The notes beneath the pieces are model-generated. The model made no database searches, had not been told where the DNA came from, and saw nothing but the letters and a program-made list of their open reading frames with translations. From an uncultured Francisellaceae bacterium (GTDB taxonomy: Bacteria; Pseudomonadota; Gammaproteobacteria; UBA6186; Azoamicaceae), in the NCBI GenBank assembly GCA_903907935.1, contig CAIVQA010000101.1, positions 1 through 60,236 of the forward strand: DNA of 60,236 nt, read 5' to 3'. Positions 43,416-51,901 of the stretch are shown here, piece by piece. How positions within the stretch are numbered: the stretch's first letter is position 1; each line of letters opens with the position of its first letter. A program made the translations under genes and the position numbers.

Positions 43416-44067
43416 TAGTTTATGTAAATCTTATGTTGGGACCAAGTTGTTTAAAGATTTTTCTTTAAAAGTTACTAGACAATCTATACTAGGTTTAACC
43501 GGGATATCTGGTAGTGGCAAATCAACTTTATTAAGATGTATTCAACATTTAGAAAGTATTGATTCTGGAGAAATAATAGTTAATGGTAAATCTGGTTTTA
43601 TATTTCAAGATTTTCAATTATTTCCTCACATGACTGTTTTAGAAAACATAGTTTATGCACCAATTAAAATTTTAAAACAACCTAAAAATGTTGTTGAAGA
43701 AGAAGCAATAAAGTTATTAAAACAATTGGCGTTGCTGGATCAACAACATAAATATCCAGCAGCGTTATCTGGTGGACAAAAGCAACGAGTAGCAGTAGTA
43801 CGTTCATTAATTATGCATCCAGATTTATTATTATGTGATGAACCAACATCTGGGTTAGATCTTGGATCAATTATGAACTTTAAACAATTATTACAAAAGG
43901 TGCACGATATGGGGGTTACTATAATTATCGCATCTCATGATATTGTTTTTCTTACTCAGATTGCTTCAAGAATTTTAGTATTAAAAGAAGGAGTTATAGT
44001 TAACGATTTATCTCAAAACGATTTTTCTGCTTCTCTAGATTTTTTAAAGGGTGCTTTGCTAGCGTAA
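43402..44067 (+). CDS. Amino-acid ABC transporter, ATP-binding protein
   Basis: The 221-aa ATPase has Walker A GISGSGKST (residues 34-42), the Q-loop FIFQDFQLFPHMTV, the signature LSGGQKQRVAVVRSL, Walker B LLLCDEPTSGLD and switch histidine ASHD. It completes the binding protein-permease-ATPase operon. The family's usual length is about 240 aa; this copy has a slightly short C-terminus. Confidence 0.93.
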   Translation: MLSINSLCKSYVGTKLFKDFSLKVTRQSILGLTGISGSGKSTLLRCIQHLESIDSGEIIVNGKSGFIFQDFQLFPHMTVLENIVYAPIKILKQPKNVVEEEAIKLLKQLALLDQQHKYPAALSGGQKQRVAVVRSLIMHPDLLLCDEPTSGLDLGSIMNFKQLLQKVHDMGVTIIIASHDIVFLTQIASRILVLKEGVIVNDLSQNDFSASLDFLKGALLA

Positions 44068-44098
44068 AGAACTAGAGGACAGAGCACAAAAACATGTA

Positions 44099-44322
44099 CT
44101 ATACTAATTAAACATGAGTTTCTGGTGTTCTAAAAAACAAGTGACTCGAGGCCATCCTGGCGCTCGCCCTTCGGGCGTGTTGCACACGTCAAAAATGTCT
44201 ATCCTGACATTTTTTCGTGAAACTCGCCTTTCGCATAGCAAAGAGCAACTAGAGACCGAAGAGGCTCAAACAACACTCCTTGTTTTTTAGAGCACCAGAA
44301 ACTCATGTTTAATTAGTATATA
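44099..44322. repeat. A-family palindromic element, copy 5
   Basis: About 224 nt with arms ACTAATTAAACATGAGTTTC and GAAACTCATGTTTAATTAGT, whose core GTGTTCTAAAAAACAAGTGA differs slightly from other copies, with a matching change (CACCAGAAAC) on the other arm. The long interior contains CTGGCGCTCGCCC and GGGCGTGTTGCACACGTC. It fills the gap before the small lipoprotein gene. Confidence 0.87.
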
Positions 44323-44344
44323 ATACTCAATGGGAAGTAAAGTT

Positions 44345-44503
44345 ATGGATTATATTGTAAAAAAATTTAGTTTTAAAATTATACTTTTTATAGTTTTAAA
44401 TCAATTAATTGGGTGTGCTGGCCCTATTACTAATATACCAAGTTCTAGCAAAGAAGAAATTAAACGAGAAGTCATTAAGCAACGAAAAAGTAATACAGAC
44501 TAA
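44345..44503 (+). CDS. Small lipoprotein, 52 aa
   Basis: A short gene (GGGAAG upstream, ATG at 44345) encodes a signal sequence ending LNQLIGC, a good lipobox, then a 30-residue tail GPITNIPSSSKEEIKREVIK... The next gene, 8 nt downstream, also opens with a lipoprotein signal (SQLIGC), and M48 lipoproteins in related bacteria often begin with similar Ser/Lys/Glu-rich text. It may be an independent small lipoprotein or a split-off N-terminus of the M48 protein. Confidence 0.6.
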   Translation: MDYIVKKFSFKIILFIVLNQLIGCAGPITNIPSSSKEEIKREVIKQRKSNTD

Positions 44504-44511
44504 AAAAAATA

Positions 44512-45240
44512 ATGAAGAATATAATTAATAAAGTGAAATTTAAATTTTTACTTATAGTTATAACTATAAGTCAATTGATTGGTTGCGGTCTTTCAAATGA
44601 TAGTTGGAGAAATTCTCCAAATGAACAAACTAAAGTAGAAACAATTAAACCTGGATTAGGTGCATTATATACTTCATTATTAGTGGCAGCACAACCTTTA
44701 TGTAAGCGAAAAAGTTGCGATTATCCTTTAAAAATAATTAAAAGCAAAAAAATTAACGCATTTACTGATGCTAAAAAAGTTTATATTACGACTGGCATGC
44801 TTGCCTTTGCTAATACTAATGAAGAATTAGCTGTAGTGCTTTCTCATGAGTTAGCTCATAGTGTTATGGAACATATAAGTTCCAAACAAAAAAATAGACT
44901 GTTAGGTGTTATTTTAGATTTAGCAGCTGCTGCCGGTGGAGTTAATACCGAGGGGGTTTTTTCTGATATTGCAGGGCAAGTTTATTCTCAAAAATTTGAA
45001 TTAGAAGCTGATTATGTAGGCCTATATATAATGGCTAGAGCTGGTTATTCAGTTGATAATGCAGCTTATTTTTGGCGTAAAATGGCACAAAAGTTTCCTA
45101 ATAGTGTAGATGATAATATAATGTCTACTCACCCGGGAACTGCAGAAAGGTTTATTATTTTAGAAAAAACAGCTAAAGAGATTAATGCTAAAAAACGTAA
45201 TAAACAAGAATTGTTGCCAGAATTTCAACAAAAAAAATAA
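44512..45240 (+). CDS. M48-family metalloprotease lipoprotein
   Basis: The 242-aa protein has a lipoprotein signal (ITISQLIGC, Cys25). The zinc-protease motif is SHELAHSVMEH, with H112, E113 and H116, and the third ligand glutamate lies in FELEADYVGLYIM near residue 165. It resembles LoiP/BepA-type proteases that degrade misfolded outer-membrane proteins in the periplasm, but it lacks the TPR domain of BepA. The C-terminus is basic. Confidence 0.88.
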   Translation: MKNIINKVKFKFLLIVITISQLIGCGLSNDSWRNSPNEQTKVETIKPGLGALYTSLLVAAQPLCKRKSCDYPLKIIKSKKINAFTDAKKVYITTGMLAFANTNEELAVVLSHELAHSVMEHISSKQKNRLLGVILDLAAAAGGVNTEGVFSDIAGQVYSQKFELEADYVGLYIMARAGYSVDNAAYFWRKMAQKFPNSVDDNIMSTHPGTAERFIILEKTAKEINAKKRNKQELLPEFQQKK

Positions 45241-45388
45241 TATAATGATCACACATCAAAAATGTCTATCCTGATATTTTTTCGTGAAACTTGCCTTTCG
45301 CAAAGCAAAGAGCAACAGATAACCAAAGAGGCTCAAACAACACTCCTTGTTTTTTAGAGCACCGAAAACTCATGCGCGATCATGTATA
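45241..45388. repeat. A-family palindromic element, copy 6 (left arm partly lost)
   Basis: The right half is intact: CACTCCTTGTTTTTTAGAGC and ACCGAAAACTCATG. The left end keeps only ATGATCACACATCAAAAATG, so the core left arm is deleted. The outer ends ATGATCA and GATCATG still pair. It ends 2 nt before the rhlE stop codon. Confidence 0.8.
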
Positions 45389-45390
45389 TC

Positions 45391-46713
45391 TTAAAATGAT
45401 TTTTCTACTTCTCTAGATTTTTTAAAAGGCGCTTTGCTAGTGTGATGAAAATTGTTATTAAATTTTTTAGGTTTTTCTTTTTGATCTTTAAAGCTAGATC
45501 CTTTAAAATTACGATCTTTAAAGCCGCGTTCTTTAAAATTGCGTTCTTTAAAACTCCGTCCTTTAGAATTACTTCTACCAGGAAAAGAAGGAGGATCCTG
45601 ATATTTTCCGGTAGACATAAATCTTTGAATTGCCATCCACTTATCTTTATCATGGAAAGAAACTAAATTTAAAGCCGAACCATCTGCTCCAGCTCTAGCT
45701 GTTCTACCAACTCTATGAACATAATCTTCTGGACAATTTGGTAAATCATAATTAATTACATGTTGAATATGTGGAACATCGAGTCCTCTAGCTGCAAGAT
45801 CGGTTGCCACCATTATTTGATAACGACCGTTACGGAAATCGTTCATTATACGACCACGAGCAGATTGTTTTAAATCGCCATGCATCGCTGAACTATTATG
45901 ATTTTCTTTACGTAAATGATTAGATAAATGCTCAGCTCCATGCTTAGTTTTAACAAATATAATTATAGAACCTTTACGTTCTTTTAATTGTAATAATAGT
46001 TTTGAATATTTTTCTGATTCTTTAACTTGAATTGTTTCTTCTTTAAGTTTTTCAAGAGTATTTATAGTAGGAGTTATAAATATACGTTTAGGATTAATTA
46101 AATATTTTGTAGCTAGTTTTTCAATTTTTGGTGGAAATGTTGCAGAAAACATTAAAGTTTGTCTAGCTTTTGGTAATTGGCTGATAATTTTTTCTAATTG
46201 TACCCCAAATCCCATATCAAACATGCGGTCGGTTTCGTCGAGCACCAAAAAACTGAAGTTTGATTTTAAAGTTTTACGCGAAAGATGATCAATAATACGA
46301 CCAGGAGTTCCAACTATAATTTTTGGATTGATTTTTAGTTGCTTAACTTGTCTATAAATTGATTCTCCCCCAATCAACAAAGCCATTTTTATTAGTGACT
46401 TATGGCCCAATAATTTTTTAATAACATCGCTTATTTGTTGAGCTAATTCTCTAGTAGGGGTTAAAATTAAAGCCGATCCGTTAGAATCCTTTAAAAGATG
46501 AGTAATTAATGGTATAGCAAAGGCTAATGTTTTGCCAGTGCCAGTTTGCGCCGAACCCATTATATCGTTATTTTCTAACGCAAGGGGAATAGTCTGAATT
46601 TGAATTGGGGTCGGTATAGTGTAGTTCATACTATCTAAAACCTGCAGGATCTGCGAAGGTAATGGCATAGAACGAAAATTAGCTGTAGAATCAGTTATAG
46701 TATTATTGCTCAT
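45391..46713 (-). CDS. rhlE: DEAD-box RNA helicase, RhlE type
   Basis: The 440-aa helicase has the Q motif region, motif I SAQTGTGKT (54-62), PTREL, GTPGR, motif II LDETDRMFDMGFG (DETD instead of the usual DEAD/DEAD-like), SAT, and motif VI HRVGRTARAG. The extension KGRSFKERNFKERGFKDRNF and onward is a basic repeat tail that probably binds RNA. RhlE helps ribosome assembly and RNA decay. The Thr for Ala change in motif II is conservative and need not stop activity. Confidence 0.9.
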   Translation of the reverse strand: MSNNTITDSTANFRSMPLPSQILQVLDSMNYTIPTPIQIQTIPLALENNDIMGSAQTGTGKTLAFAIPLITHLLKDSNGSALILTPTRELAQQISDVIKKLLGHKSLIKMALLIGGESIYRQVKQLKINPKIIVGTPGRIIDHLSRKTLKSNFSFLVLDETDRMFDMGFGVQLEKIISQLPKARQTLMFSATFPPKIEKLATKYLINPKRIFITPTINTLEKLKEETIQVKESEKYSKLLLQLKERKGSIIIFVKTKHGAEHLSNHLRKENHNSSAMHGDLKQSARGRIMNDFRNGRYQIMVATDLAARGLDVPHIQHVINYDLPNCPEDYVHRVGRTARAGADGSALNLVSFHDKDKWMAIQRFMSTGKYQDPPSFPGRSNSKGRSFKERNFKERGFKDRNFKGSSFKDQKEKPKKFNNNFHHTSKAPFKKSREVEKSF

Positions 46714-46784
46714 ATTTTATTATATTAATATCAATCAAAATGACGAAAAAACGAATTGTACCAGAAAATGAACCGAGAAGCAAA

Positions 46785-46830
46785 CCTCTCCCCACCCCTC
46801 TCCACAAGTGGAGATGGGGAGTTTGAGGGT
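46785..46830. repeat. C-family short palindrome, copy 3
   Basis: CCTCTCCCCACCCCTCTCC and GGAGATGGGGAG flank ACAAGT. It lies about 28 nt upstream of the era ATG and creates an open frame that wrongly lengthens Era. Confidence 0.8.
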
Positions 46831-46857
46831 GGCTGTACAGACAGAGTGTTAATTATT

Positions 46858-47754
46858 ATGGAAAATATTGAATATTATTGTGGTTTTATTTCAATAATAG
46901 GTAAGCCAAATGTTGGTAAATCGACCATGCTTAATAAGCTAATTGGGGAAAAGATTAGCATTACAGCCGATAAACCACAGACTACTAGAAATAAGATATT
47001 GGGTATTAAGACTATTAATAATAAACAAGCAATTTATATTGATACTCCTGGTATATGCTTAAAAAATTATTCTAAATTAAATGGTTTGATGAATAAAGCT
47101 GCTAAGTCGTCTTTAAAAGATGCTGACCTTATTATGTTTGTAGTAGAAAATTTGTCTTGGGATCATCAAGATGAGGTAGTCTTAAGAGAGATCAATAAAA
47201 TTAAGAATCCACCACCGGTATTCTTATTATTAAATAAAATAGATCTAATTTCAGATCAAAAATTATTATTGCCTGCAATAAAAAAATTAACTGAAAAATA
47301 TAATTTTGCGGAAGTATTTCCTGTATCTGCTAACAAAGACATTAATTTAAACATTGTAGAAGAAAATATTTTTAATATCTTGCCTCTTGCTCCGCATTAT
47401 TTTTTTGATGCGATTACTGATCAAAATTTATATTTTAGATCAGCGGAAATTATTAGAGAAAAATTAATCAGAAATCTTAATCAAGAACTACCCTATGCAT
47501 TAAATGTACAAGTAAATAATATTACTAAACCGAAAAATGTTTATAAAATAGATGCTACAATTTGGGTTGAAAAAGTTGGACAAAAAAAAATAATAATTGG
47601 AGAAAATGGGGCTAAATTAAAAACCGTTGGAACGCAAGCTAGATTAGATTTAGAAAAATTATTTAACGATAAAGTATTTTTAACATTATGGGTACAAGTA
47701 AAGTCTAACTGGACTAATGATAATAATAACTTAAAAATGTTGAATATATGCTAA
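46858..47754 (+). CDS. era: GTPase Era
   Basis: The 298-aa GTPase binds 16S rRNA near its 3' end during 30S maturation. G1 is GKPNVGKST, G3 DTPG, G4 NKID and G5 SANKD; the C-terminal KH domain contains KKIIIGENGAKLKTVGTQAR. The ATG at 46858 is chosen because a TTG at 46756 would run through the C palindrome. It overlaps recO by 7 nt. Confidence 0.95.
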   Translation: MENIEYYCGFISIIGKPNVGKSTMLNKLIGEKISITADKPQTTRNKILGIKTINNKQAIYIDTPGICLKNYSKLNGLMNKAAKSSLKDADLIMFVVENLSWDHQDEVVLREINKIKNPPPVFLLLNKIDLISDQKLLLPAIKKLTEKYNFAEVFPVSANKDINLNIVEENIFNILPLAPHYFFDAITDQNLYFRSAEIIREKLIRNLNQELPYALNVQVNNITKPKNVYKIDATIWVEKVGQKKIIIGENGAKLKTVGTQARLDLEKLFNDKVFLTLWVQVKSNWTNDNNNLKMLNIC

Positions 47755-48452
47755 ATGCCTATGTTTTGCACCGTATTTTATATCGAGAAACTAGTTTAAT
47801 TGTAAAATTTTTTACTAAAGAGCATGGTATAGTAAATTTAGTTGCCCGTGGTGTTAGGCGAAAAAAAAATCCCCTAGCAGCCATTTTACAACCGTTTGTA
47901 CCGTTATTAATTCATTGGAAACAGCATAATTCAGATTTATCAACATTATATAAAGCGGAAGCTAATGGTGTGCCACATAAATTAATGGGTATTTTTTTAT
48001 TTGGATCTTTATATATTAATGAATTATTACTAAAGTTATTAGCACCTCAGGATCCTCATGTTGAATTATTTGATTTTTATAATCAATTTTTAGCAACAAT
48101 AGAAACTTTTCATAATCAAGATCAAGTAGCTTTAGAAAAACATTTAAGATTTATGGAAAAAAAAATTCTTAAAGCTATAGGGTATGAACTACAACTAGAT
48201 AGAGAAAGCCACACTGGGATCGATGTAGATCTTAAAGAAAAATATTATTTTGATTTTGAAAATGGTTTGCAAAAATGTAAGGAAGAAGAGATTAGTCAAG
48301 TTCCAGTATTTAGTGGATCTAGTTTATTAGCATTAAATAACGATAATTTTACTAATGTTAATGAGATACGAGAAGCGAAATTATTTATGCGTTATATTTT
48401 ATCTAATTTTTTAGGGAAACAATCACTTGCTACTAAAAAATTATTTACCTAG
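47748..48452 (+). CDS. recO: DNA repair protein RecO
   Basis: The 234-aa mediator helps RecA load in the RecFOR pathway. The N-terminal OB fold reads AYVLHRILYRETSLIVKFFTKEHGIVNLVARG. The helical C-terminal domain has no obvious zinc cysteines, as in other gammaproteobacteria. It is placed between era and acpS; the usual pdxJ between recO and acpS is missing. Confidence 0.92.
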   Translation: MLNAYVLHRILYRETSLIVKFFTKEHGIVNLVARGVRRKKNPLAAILQPFVPLLIHWKQHNSDLSTLYKAEANGVPHKLMGIFLFGSLYINELLLKLLAPQDPHVELFDFYNQFLATIETFHNQDQVALEKHLRFMEKKILKAIGYELQLDRESHTGIDVDLKEKYYFDFENGLQKCKEEEISQVPVFSGSSLLALNNDNFTNVNEIREAKLFMRYILSNFLGKQSLATKKLFT

Positions 48453-48846
48453 CATAGGGTCCATTTACGGAGTAGGTACAGATCTAGTTGTCGTAACTCG
48501 TATTACAAAATTATGGAATAAATATGGGTTACGGTTTGCTAAAAAAATTTTAAATAAAGTAGAATTAGCATTTTTAGAAAATTCTAAAAAACCGGAGCTA
48601 TTTTTAGCAAAAAAATTTGCAGCTAAAGAAGCAGTTGTAAAAGCTTTAGGTACTGGGTTTAATTTTGGCGTGTATATCACCCAAATTGCTATAACTAATA
48701 ATAAGTTTGGTCAGCCCCAAGTAGAATATTTTGGGGATACTAAAAATTTTATTAGAAATAATATTGGTGATATTACTACTCATGTCAGCATTAGTGATGA
48801 AGAAAATTTAGCATTAGCATTTGTAGTTATTACTAAAATAACCTAA
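48427..48846 (+). CDS. acpS: Holo-ACP synthase
   Basis: The 139-aa enzyme moves phosphopantetheine from CoA to acyl carrier protein. YGVGTDLVVVTRI carries the Mg-binding Asp and KKFAAKEAVVKALGTG the second catalytic region. The only plausible start is a TTG at 48427, giving about 14 residues before IYGVGTD and a 26-nt overlap with recO; families usually start right at that motif, so the N-terminus is uncertain. Confidence 0.93.
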   Translation: MLLKNYLPSIGSIYGVGTDLVVVTRITKLWNKYGLRFAKKILNKVELAFLENSKKPELFLAKKFAAKEAVVKALGTGFNFGVYITQIAITNNKFGQPQVEYFGDTKNFIRNNIGDITTHVSISDEENLALAFVVITKIT

Positions 48847-48855
48847 GTTTAGGTT

Positions 48856-49647
48856 ATGAAAACTAAAACTATTATTTTTGGGATCTTATTATTATTTAGT
48901 AATTTTATATTTGCTGGAAGTCCAATTACCCCTCCTAGTATTGATGATTTTGCAACTAGTGCAACTGATTCTAGGGCATATTTTGATAAAGCAATGTCAT
49001 TAATTAGAGATAATAACTCCAAAGAAGCAATAATTTGTTTAAATTTAGCCATACGTCTTGATCCTAAATATGTAGATGCCTATGTAGCTAGAGCTAGTAT
49101 TTTAGAGAAGGCTGGTAATTTACAGTCAGCATTAGTTGATTATACTCAAGCACTAAATATTAGGCCATCTGACAAGATTTTTTATGAACGAGGTGTTATA
49201 GAATTATCTTTAAAATCTTTTGCTAATGCAGCTAGAGATTTTACTAGTGCTATAGAGTTAAATCCACAATTTGCTAGAGCTTATAGTGAACGAGGAGTAG
49301 CTTTTTTAGCTAATGATATGTTAGAGGAAGCTAAAAATGATTTTATACAGGCATTTCAACTGAATGATAAGATTTTATTTGCTTTAGAAAAAATAGGGGA
49401 AATCAATATAAAACAAGGTAATTTTACTCAAGCATTGCAAAATTTTAACCAACTATTGCAAATTAATCCAAACGACGCTAAAGCTTATTTTAATAGAGGT
49501 AAAGTATATGAAGCTTTAAATATGCCAGAGCAAGCTTTAAAGGATTATGATATAGGAGCAAGTTTTAATAACAATTCACCTGAAAGTGAGCAAAAGACTT
49601 TACCAGAAAATAAATTAGATCCAAAAATAAATTCTAATTCGATTTGA
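48856..49647 (+). CDS. Secreted tetratricopeptide-repeat protein
   Basis: The 263-aa protein has a signal peptide (MKTKTIIFGILLLFSNFIFA, cleavage after about residue 20). Five or six TPR units follow (for example AYVARASILEKAGNLQSALVDYTQALNI as two adjacent helices). It is a periplasmic scaffold of unknown partners. The C-terminal 25 residues are Pro/Asn/Ser-rich. It overlaps the convergent HPt gene by 14 nt. Confidence 0.8.
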   Translation: MKTKTIIFGILLLFSNFIFAGSPITPPSIDDFATSATDSRAYFDKAMSLIRDNNSKEAIICLNLAIRLDPKYVDAYVARASILEKAGNLQSALVDYTQALNIRPSDKIFYERGVIELSLKSFANAARDFTSAIELNPQFARAYSERGVAFLANDMLEEAKNDFIQAFQLNDKILFALEKIGEINIKQGNFTQALQNFNQLLQINPNDAKAYFNRGKVYEALNMPEQALKDYDIGASFNNNSPESEQKTLPENKLDPKINSNSI

Positions 49648-49987
49648 TCAAAAAATCTAATTCTTGATTTAAAAGATTAACGTAGTTAGTGATCTGTTCT
49701 TGATTACGAGAGATAATTTCTTGTTCTAAATTTTTAACTATATATTTTAATTTAGGTAATCCAATATAACAGCAACCACCGTATAATTTATGTATTAGTT
49801 CATATAATTGGTTTAGATCGTTATTTATAAAAGCAGAGTTAATTAGTTGTTGTTCGGTTGGTAAACTATTGATTATCATGGTAAATAGATTTTTAGCTAA
49901 GGTTAAGTTACCGCCAGTTAACTTTAAACTTAATTTCCAATCTATGCTTGGTAAATGTTTTTCCGGGTCTTTGATAATATGTTGCAT
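49634..49987 (-). CDS. Stand-alone histidine phosphotransfer (HPt) protein
   Basis: The 117-aa protein resembles the HPt domain that ends BarA/LetS-type kinases: IDWKLSLKLTGGNLTLAKNLF, then the phosphoacceptor H66 in LIHKLYGGCCYIG and PKLKYIVKNLEQEI. The HKL-G core is typical. There is no kinase or receiver domain. It could pass phosphate from the free receiver (4059-4427) to LetA (992-1666); this link is inferred from family resemblance, not neighbourhood. Confidence 0.85.
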   Translation of the reverse strand: MQHIIKDPEKHLPSIDWKLSLKLTGGNLTLAKNLFTMIINSLPTEQQLINSAFINNDLNQLYELIHKLYGGCCYIGLPKLKYIVKNLEQEIISRNQEQITNYVNLLNQELDFLIKSN

Positions 49988-50018
49988 TTATAATAAGTAT
50001 ATCGTAATTTAAGCTTGT

Positions 50019-50798
50019 ATGGCAATAATGGTATTTGATATAGAAACTATCCCTGATGTTGATACAGGGAGGCGCATTAATAAAATAGATCCTAATTTAG
50101 ATCAATTAGATGTTATTAAAATTTTATATGGTATCAATAGACAAAAAAAACAAGGTTCAGAATTTTTACCACACTATCTACATAAGATTGTAGCTATTTC
50201 GGTATTAGTACAAGACGGGGATTTTTTTAAAATATGGTCTTTAGGTAATATTACTGATGATGAAAAAAATTTATTGGAAAGATTTTTTCATGGGTTGGAA
50301 ATTTATAAACCAACTTTAGTTTCTTGGAATGGTACTGGTTTTGATTTACCTGTTATTCATTATAGATCGTTATTACATGAAGTAACTAGCAAAATTTATT
50401 GGGAAATTGGCGAAAAACTATCAGATTTTAAATGGAATAATTATTTAAATCGTTATCATTATAGACACATTGATATTATGGATTTGTTATCTGGGTATCA
50501 AAAATCGGCAGTAGCTTCTCTTGATAATATTGCTACGATGTTAGGGTTGCCTGGTAAAATGGTTTTAACTGGTGACCAAGTTTTAGATAGTTATTTAGCC
50601 GGAGATCTACAAAGTATCAGAGACTATTGTGAAATTGATGTGTTAAATACTTATTTAGTATTTTTAAAAATGCAATATATTAGGGGTATTATCACTCAGG
50701 AAAATTATTTATTATTATCTCAATCTTTAGAAACATGGCTAGAAAAATTAAATACTAAACATTTTAATGAATTTTTAGCTAACTGGAAGAATAATTAG
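50019..50798 (+). CDS. PolB-like 3'-5' exonuclease family protein
   Basis: The 259-aa protein is a DnaQ-fold exonuclease related to the proofreading domain of family B polymerases. Exo I is FDIETIPD near the N-terminus, Exo II SWNGTGFDLPVI, and Exo III the YCEIDVLNTYLVFLKMQ region with Tyr/Asp. No polymerase domain follows. The family is widespread in gammaproteobacteria; its cellular role is poorly defined. Confidence 0.85.
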   Translation: MAIMVFDIETIPDVDTGRRINKIDPNLDQLDVIKILYGINRQKKQGSEFLPHYLHKIVAISVLVQDGDFFKIWSLGNITDDEKNLLERFFHGLEIYKPTLVSWNGTGFDLPVIHYRSLLHEVTSKIYWEIGEKLSDFKWNNYLNRYHYRHIDIMDLLSGYQKSAVASLDNIATMLGLPGKMVLTGDQVLDSYLAGDLQSIRDYCEIDVLNTYLVFLKMQYIRGIITQENYLLLSQSLETWLEKLNTKHFNEFLANWKNN

Positions 50799-50803
50799 AT
50801 TAT

Positions 50804-51142
50804 TGTAACTGCTCACCTAATGCCGTCAACTTAAGACTTTTATCGCGCACAGGCTACAAAGGAGAAGGCGAAAGGTTTGGCTTTTAAGCGGGCATCAGCA
50901 GCAGGGATGCTGATGCTGAGCCTACATGGATGTATTCACGGCGTCCCGTTGAAAGCCAAACCTAGAGCTTTGTAATATGCACGAAATAACTTCGGCATTT
51001 GCAAAACGAGGACCGTACTGTCTGAGCATGCCGAAGGCATGCGAGTTACGGACCGAAGTTTGTAAATGCCGGAGTTATTTCGTGCACGTTCCTTTACTAG
51101 AAAAAATGATCTTAAGTTGACGGCATTAGGTGAGCAGTTACA
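50804..51142. repeat. Long B-family element (copy 4) with nested D element
   Basis: 339 nt with outer arms TGTAACTGCTCACCTAATGC and GCATTAGGTGAGCAGTTACA; the arms run on as GTCAACTTAAG / CTTAAGTTGAC. The inside shares text with the copy at 36963. A complete D palindrome sits within it at 50978-51086. No open frame of note. This is the only gene-free stretch above 300 nt and it is entirely repeat. Confidence 0.88.
50978..51086. repeat. D-family palindromic element, complete copy, nested in B
   Basis: 109 nt with termini TGCACGAAATAACTTCGGCA and TGCCGGAGTTATTTCGTGCA. The central part is GAGCATGCCGAAGGCATGC next to GAGTTACGGACC. A partial copy follows the first pilin-like gene at 33846. Confidence 0.82.
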
Positions 51143-51147
51143 GATTA

Positions 51148-51840
51148 TTAGGCCTTATAAAATGTACTTATGATTTTTAATGCTTGAGAAACATTATCTA
51201 CTACATGAAACAAGTCTAGGTCTTCAGGATCTATCATTTTTTCAGTAACTAATTTTGCTTTAAACCAATTAATTAATCCTTGCCAATATTCTTTATAAAA
51301 CAAAATAATTGGTACTTTGCGAGCTGTTCCAGTTTGAACTAAGACCAATATTTCCATTAATTCATTTAAGGTACCAAATCCACCAGGAAAAATTACATAA
51401 GCAGTTGCATATTTAACAAACATTATTTTACGGGTAAAAAAATGGCGAAATCTAAGAGAAATATCTTGATAATCATTAGCTGCTTCTTTACGTGGTAATA
51501 TTATATTTAATCCAACACTAAATGATTTACCGTGGTATGCTCCAAAATTCGCAGCCTTCATAATTCCACCGCCGCCACCAGTAACTACACTGAACCCAGC
51601 ATTAGATAATTTATTAGAGAGATCTTTTGCTAAGGTACAATATTTATTATTTTCCTTAACTCTAGCCGATCCAAATAAACTAACTATTGGACGAATGTTA
51701 TAGAGACGTTCGTAGCCATCGACAAATTCTGATATTACTTGAAATATTTTCCAAGACTCTTTGACCAAAACCGCATCATTAATGGTAGGAACAGTTGGGC
51801 GGATGTTTTTTGTTGGTTTTTTACTTGTTTTTTTTGTCAT
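51148..51840 (-). CDS. LOG-family protein (TIGR00730-like)
   Basis: The 230-aa protein has the GGGGGIMKAANFGAYHG nucleotide-binding loop and the PGGFGTLNELMEIL motif (PGGxGTxxE), typical of the LOG/cytokinin riboside 5'-monophosphate phosphoribohydrolase family, once misnamed lysine decarboxylase. Members release bases from nucleoside monophosphates. The N-terminal about 15 residues are basic and Pro/Thr-rich. The B/D repeat lies just beyond its stop. Confidence 0.87.
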   Translation of the reverse strand: MTKKTSKKPTKNIRPTVPTINDAVLVKESWKIFQVISEFVDGYERLYNIRPIVSLFGSARVKENNKYCTLAKDLSNKLSNAGFSVVTGGGGGIMKAANFGAYHGKSFSVGLNIILPRKEAANDYQDISLRFRHFFTRKIMFVKYATAYVIFPGGFGTLNELMEILVLVQTGTARKVPIILFYKEYWQGLINWFKAKLVTEKMIDPEDLDLFHVVDNVSQALKIISTFYKA

Positions 51841-51901
51841 ATTTTAAATATTATAGTTTTTAGCTACTATATGTCGAATATAATCTACAAAGGAGATCGA
51901 A

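Noticed and set aside
45442..45666. Plus-strand frame rich in Phe, Lys and Ile opposite the rhlE tail
   Set aside because: It mirrors the Lys/Phe/Arg repeat of the RhlE tail and is not a real gene.
46756..46857. Longer N-terminus for Era
   Set aside because: It starts with TTG and runs through a C-family palindrome; Era proteins start near the G1 motif.
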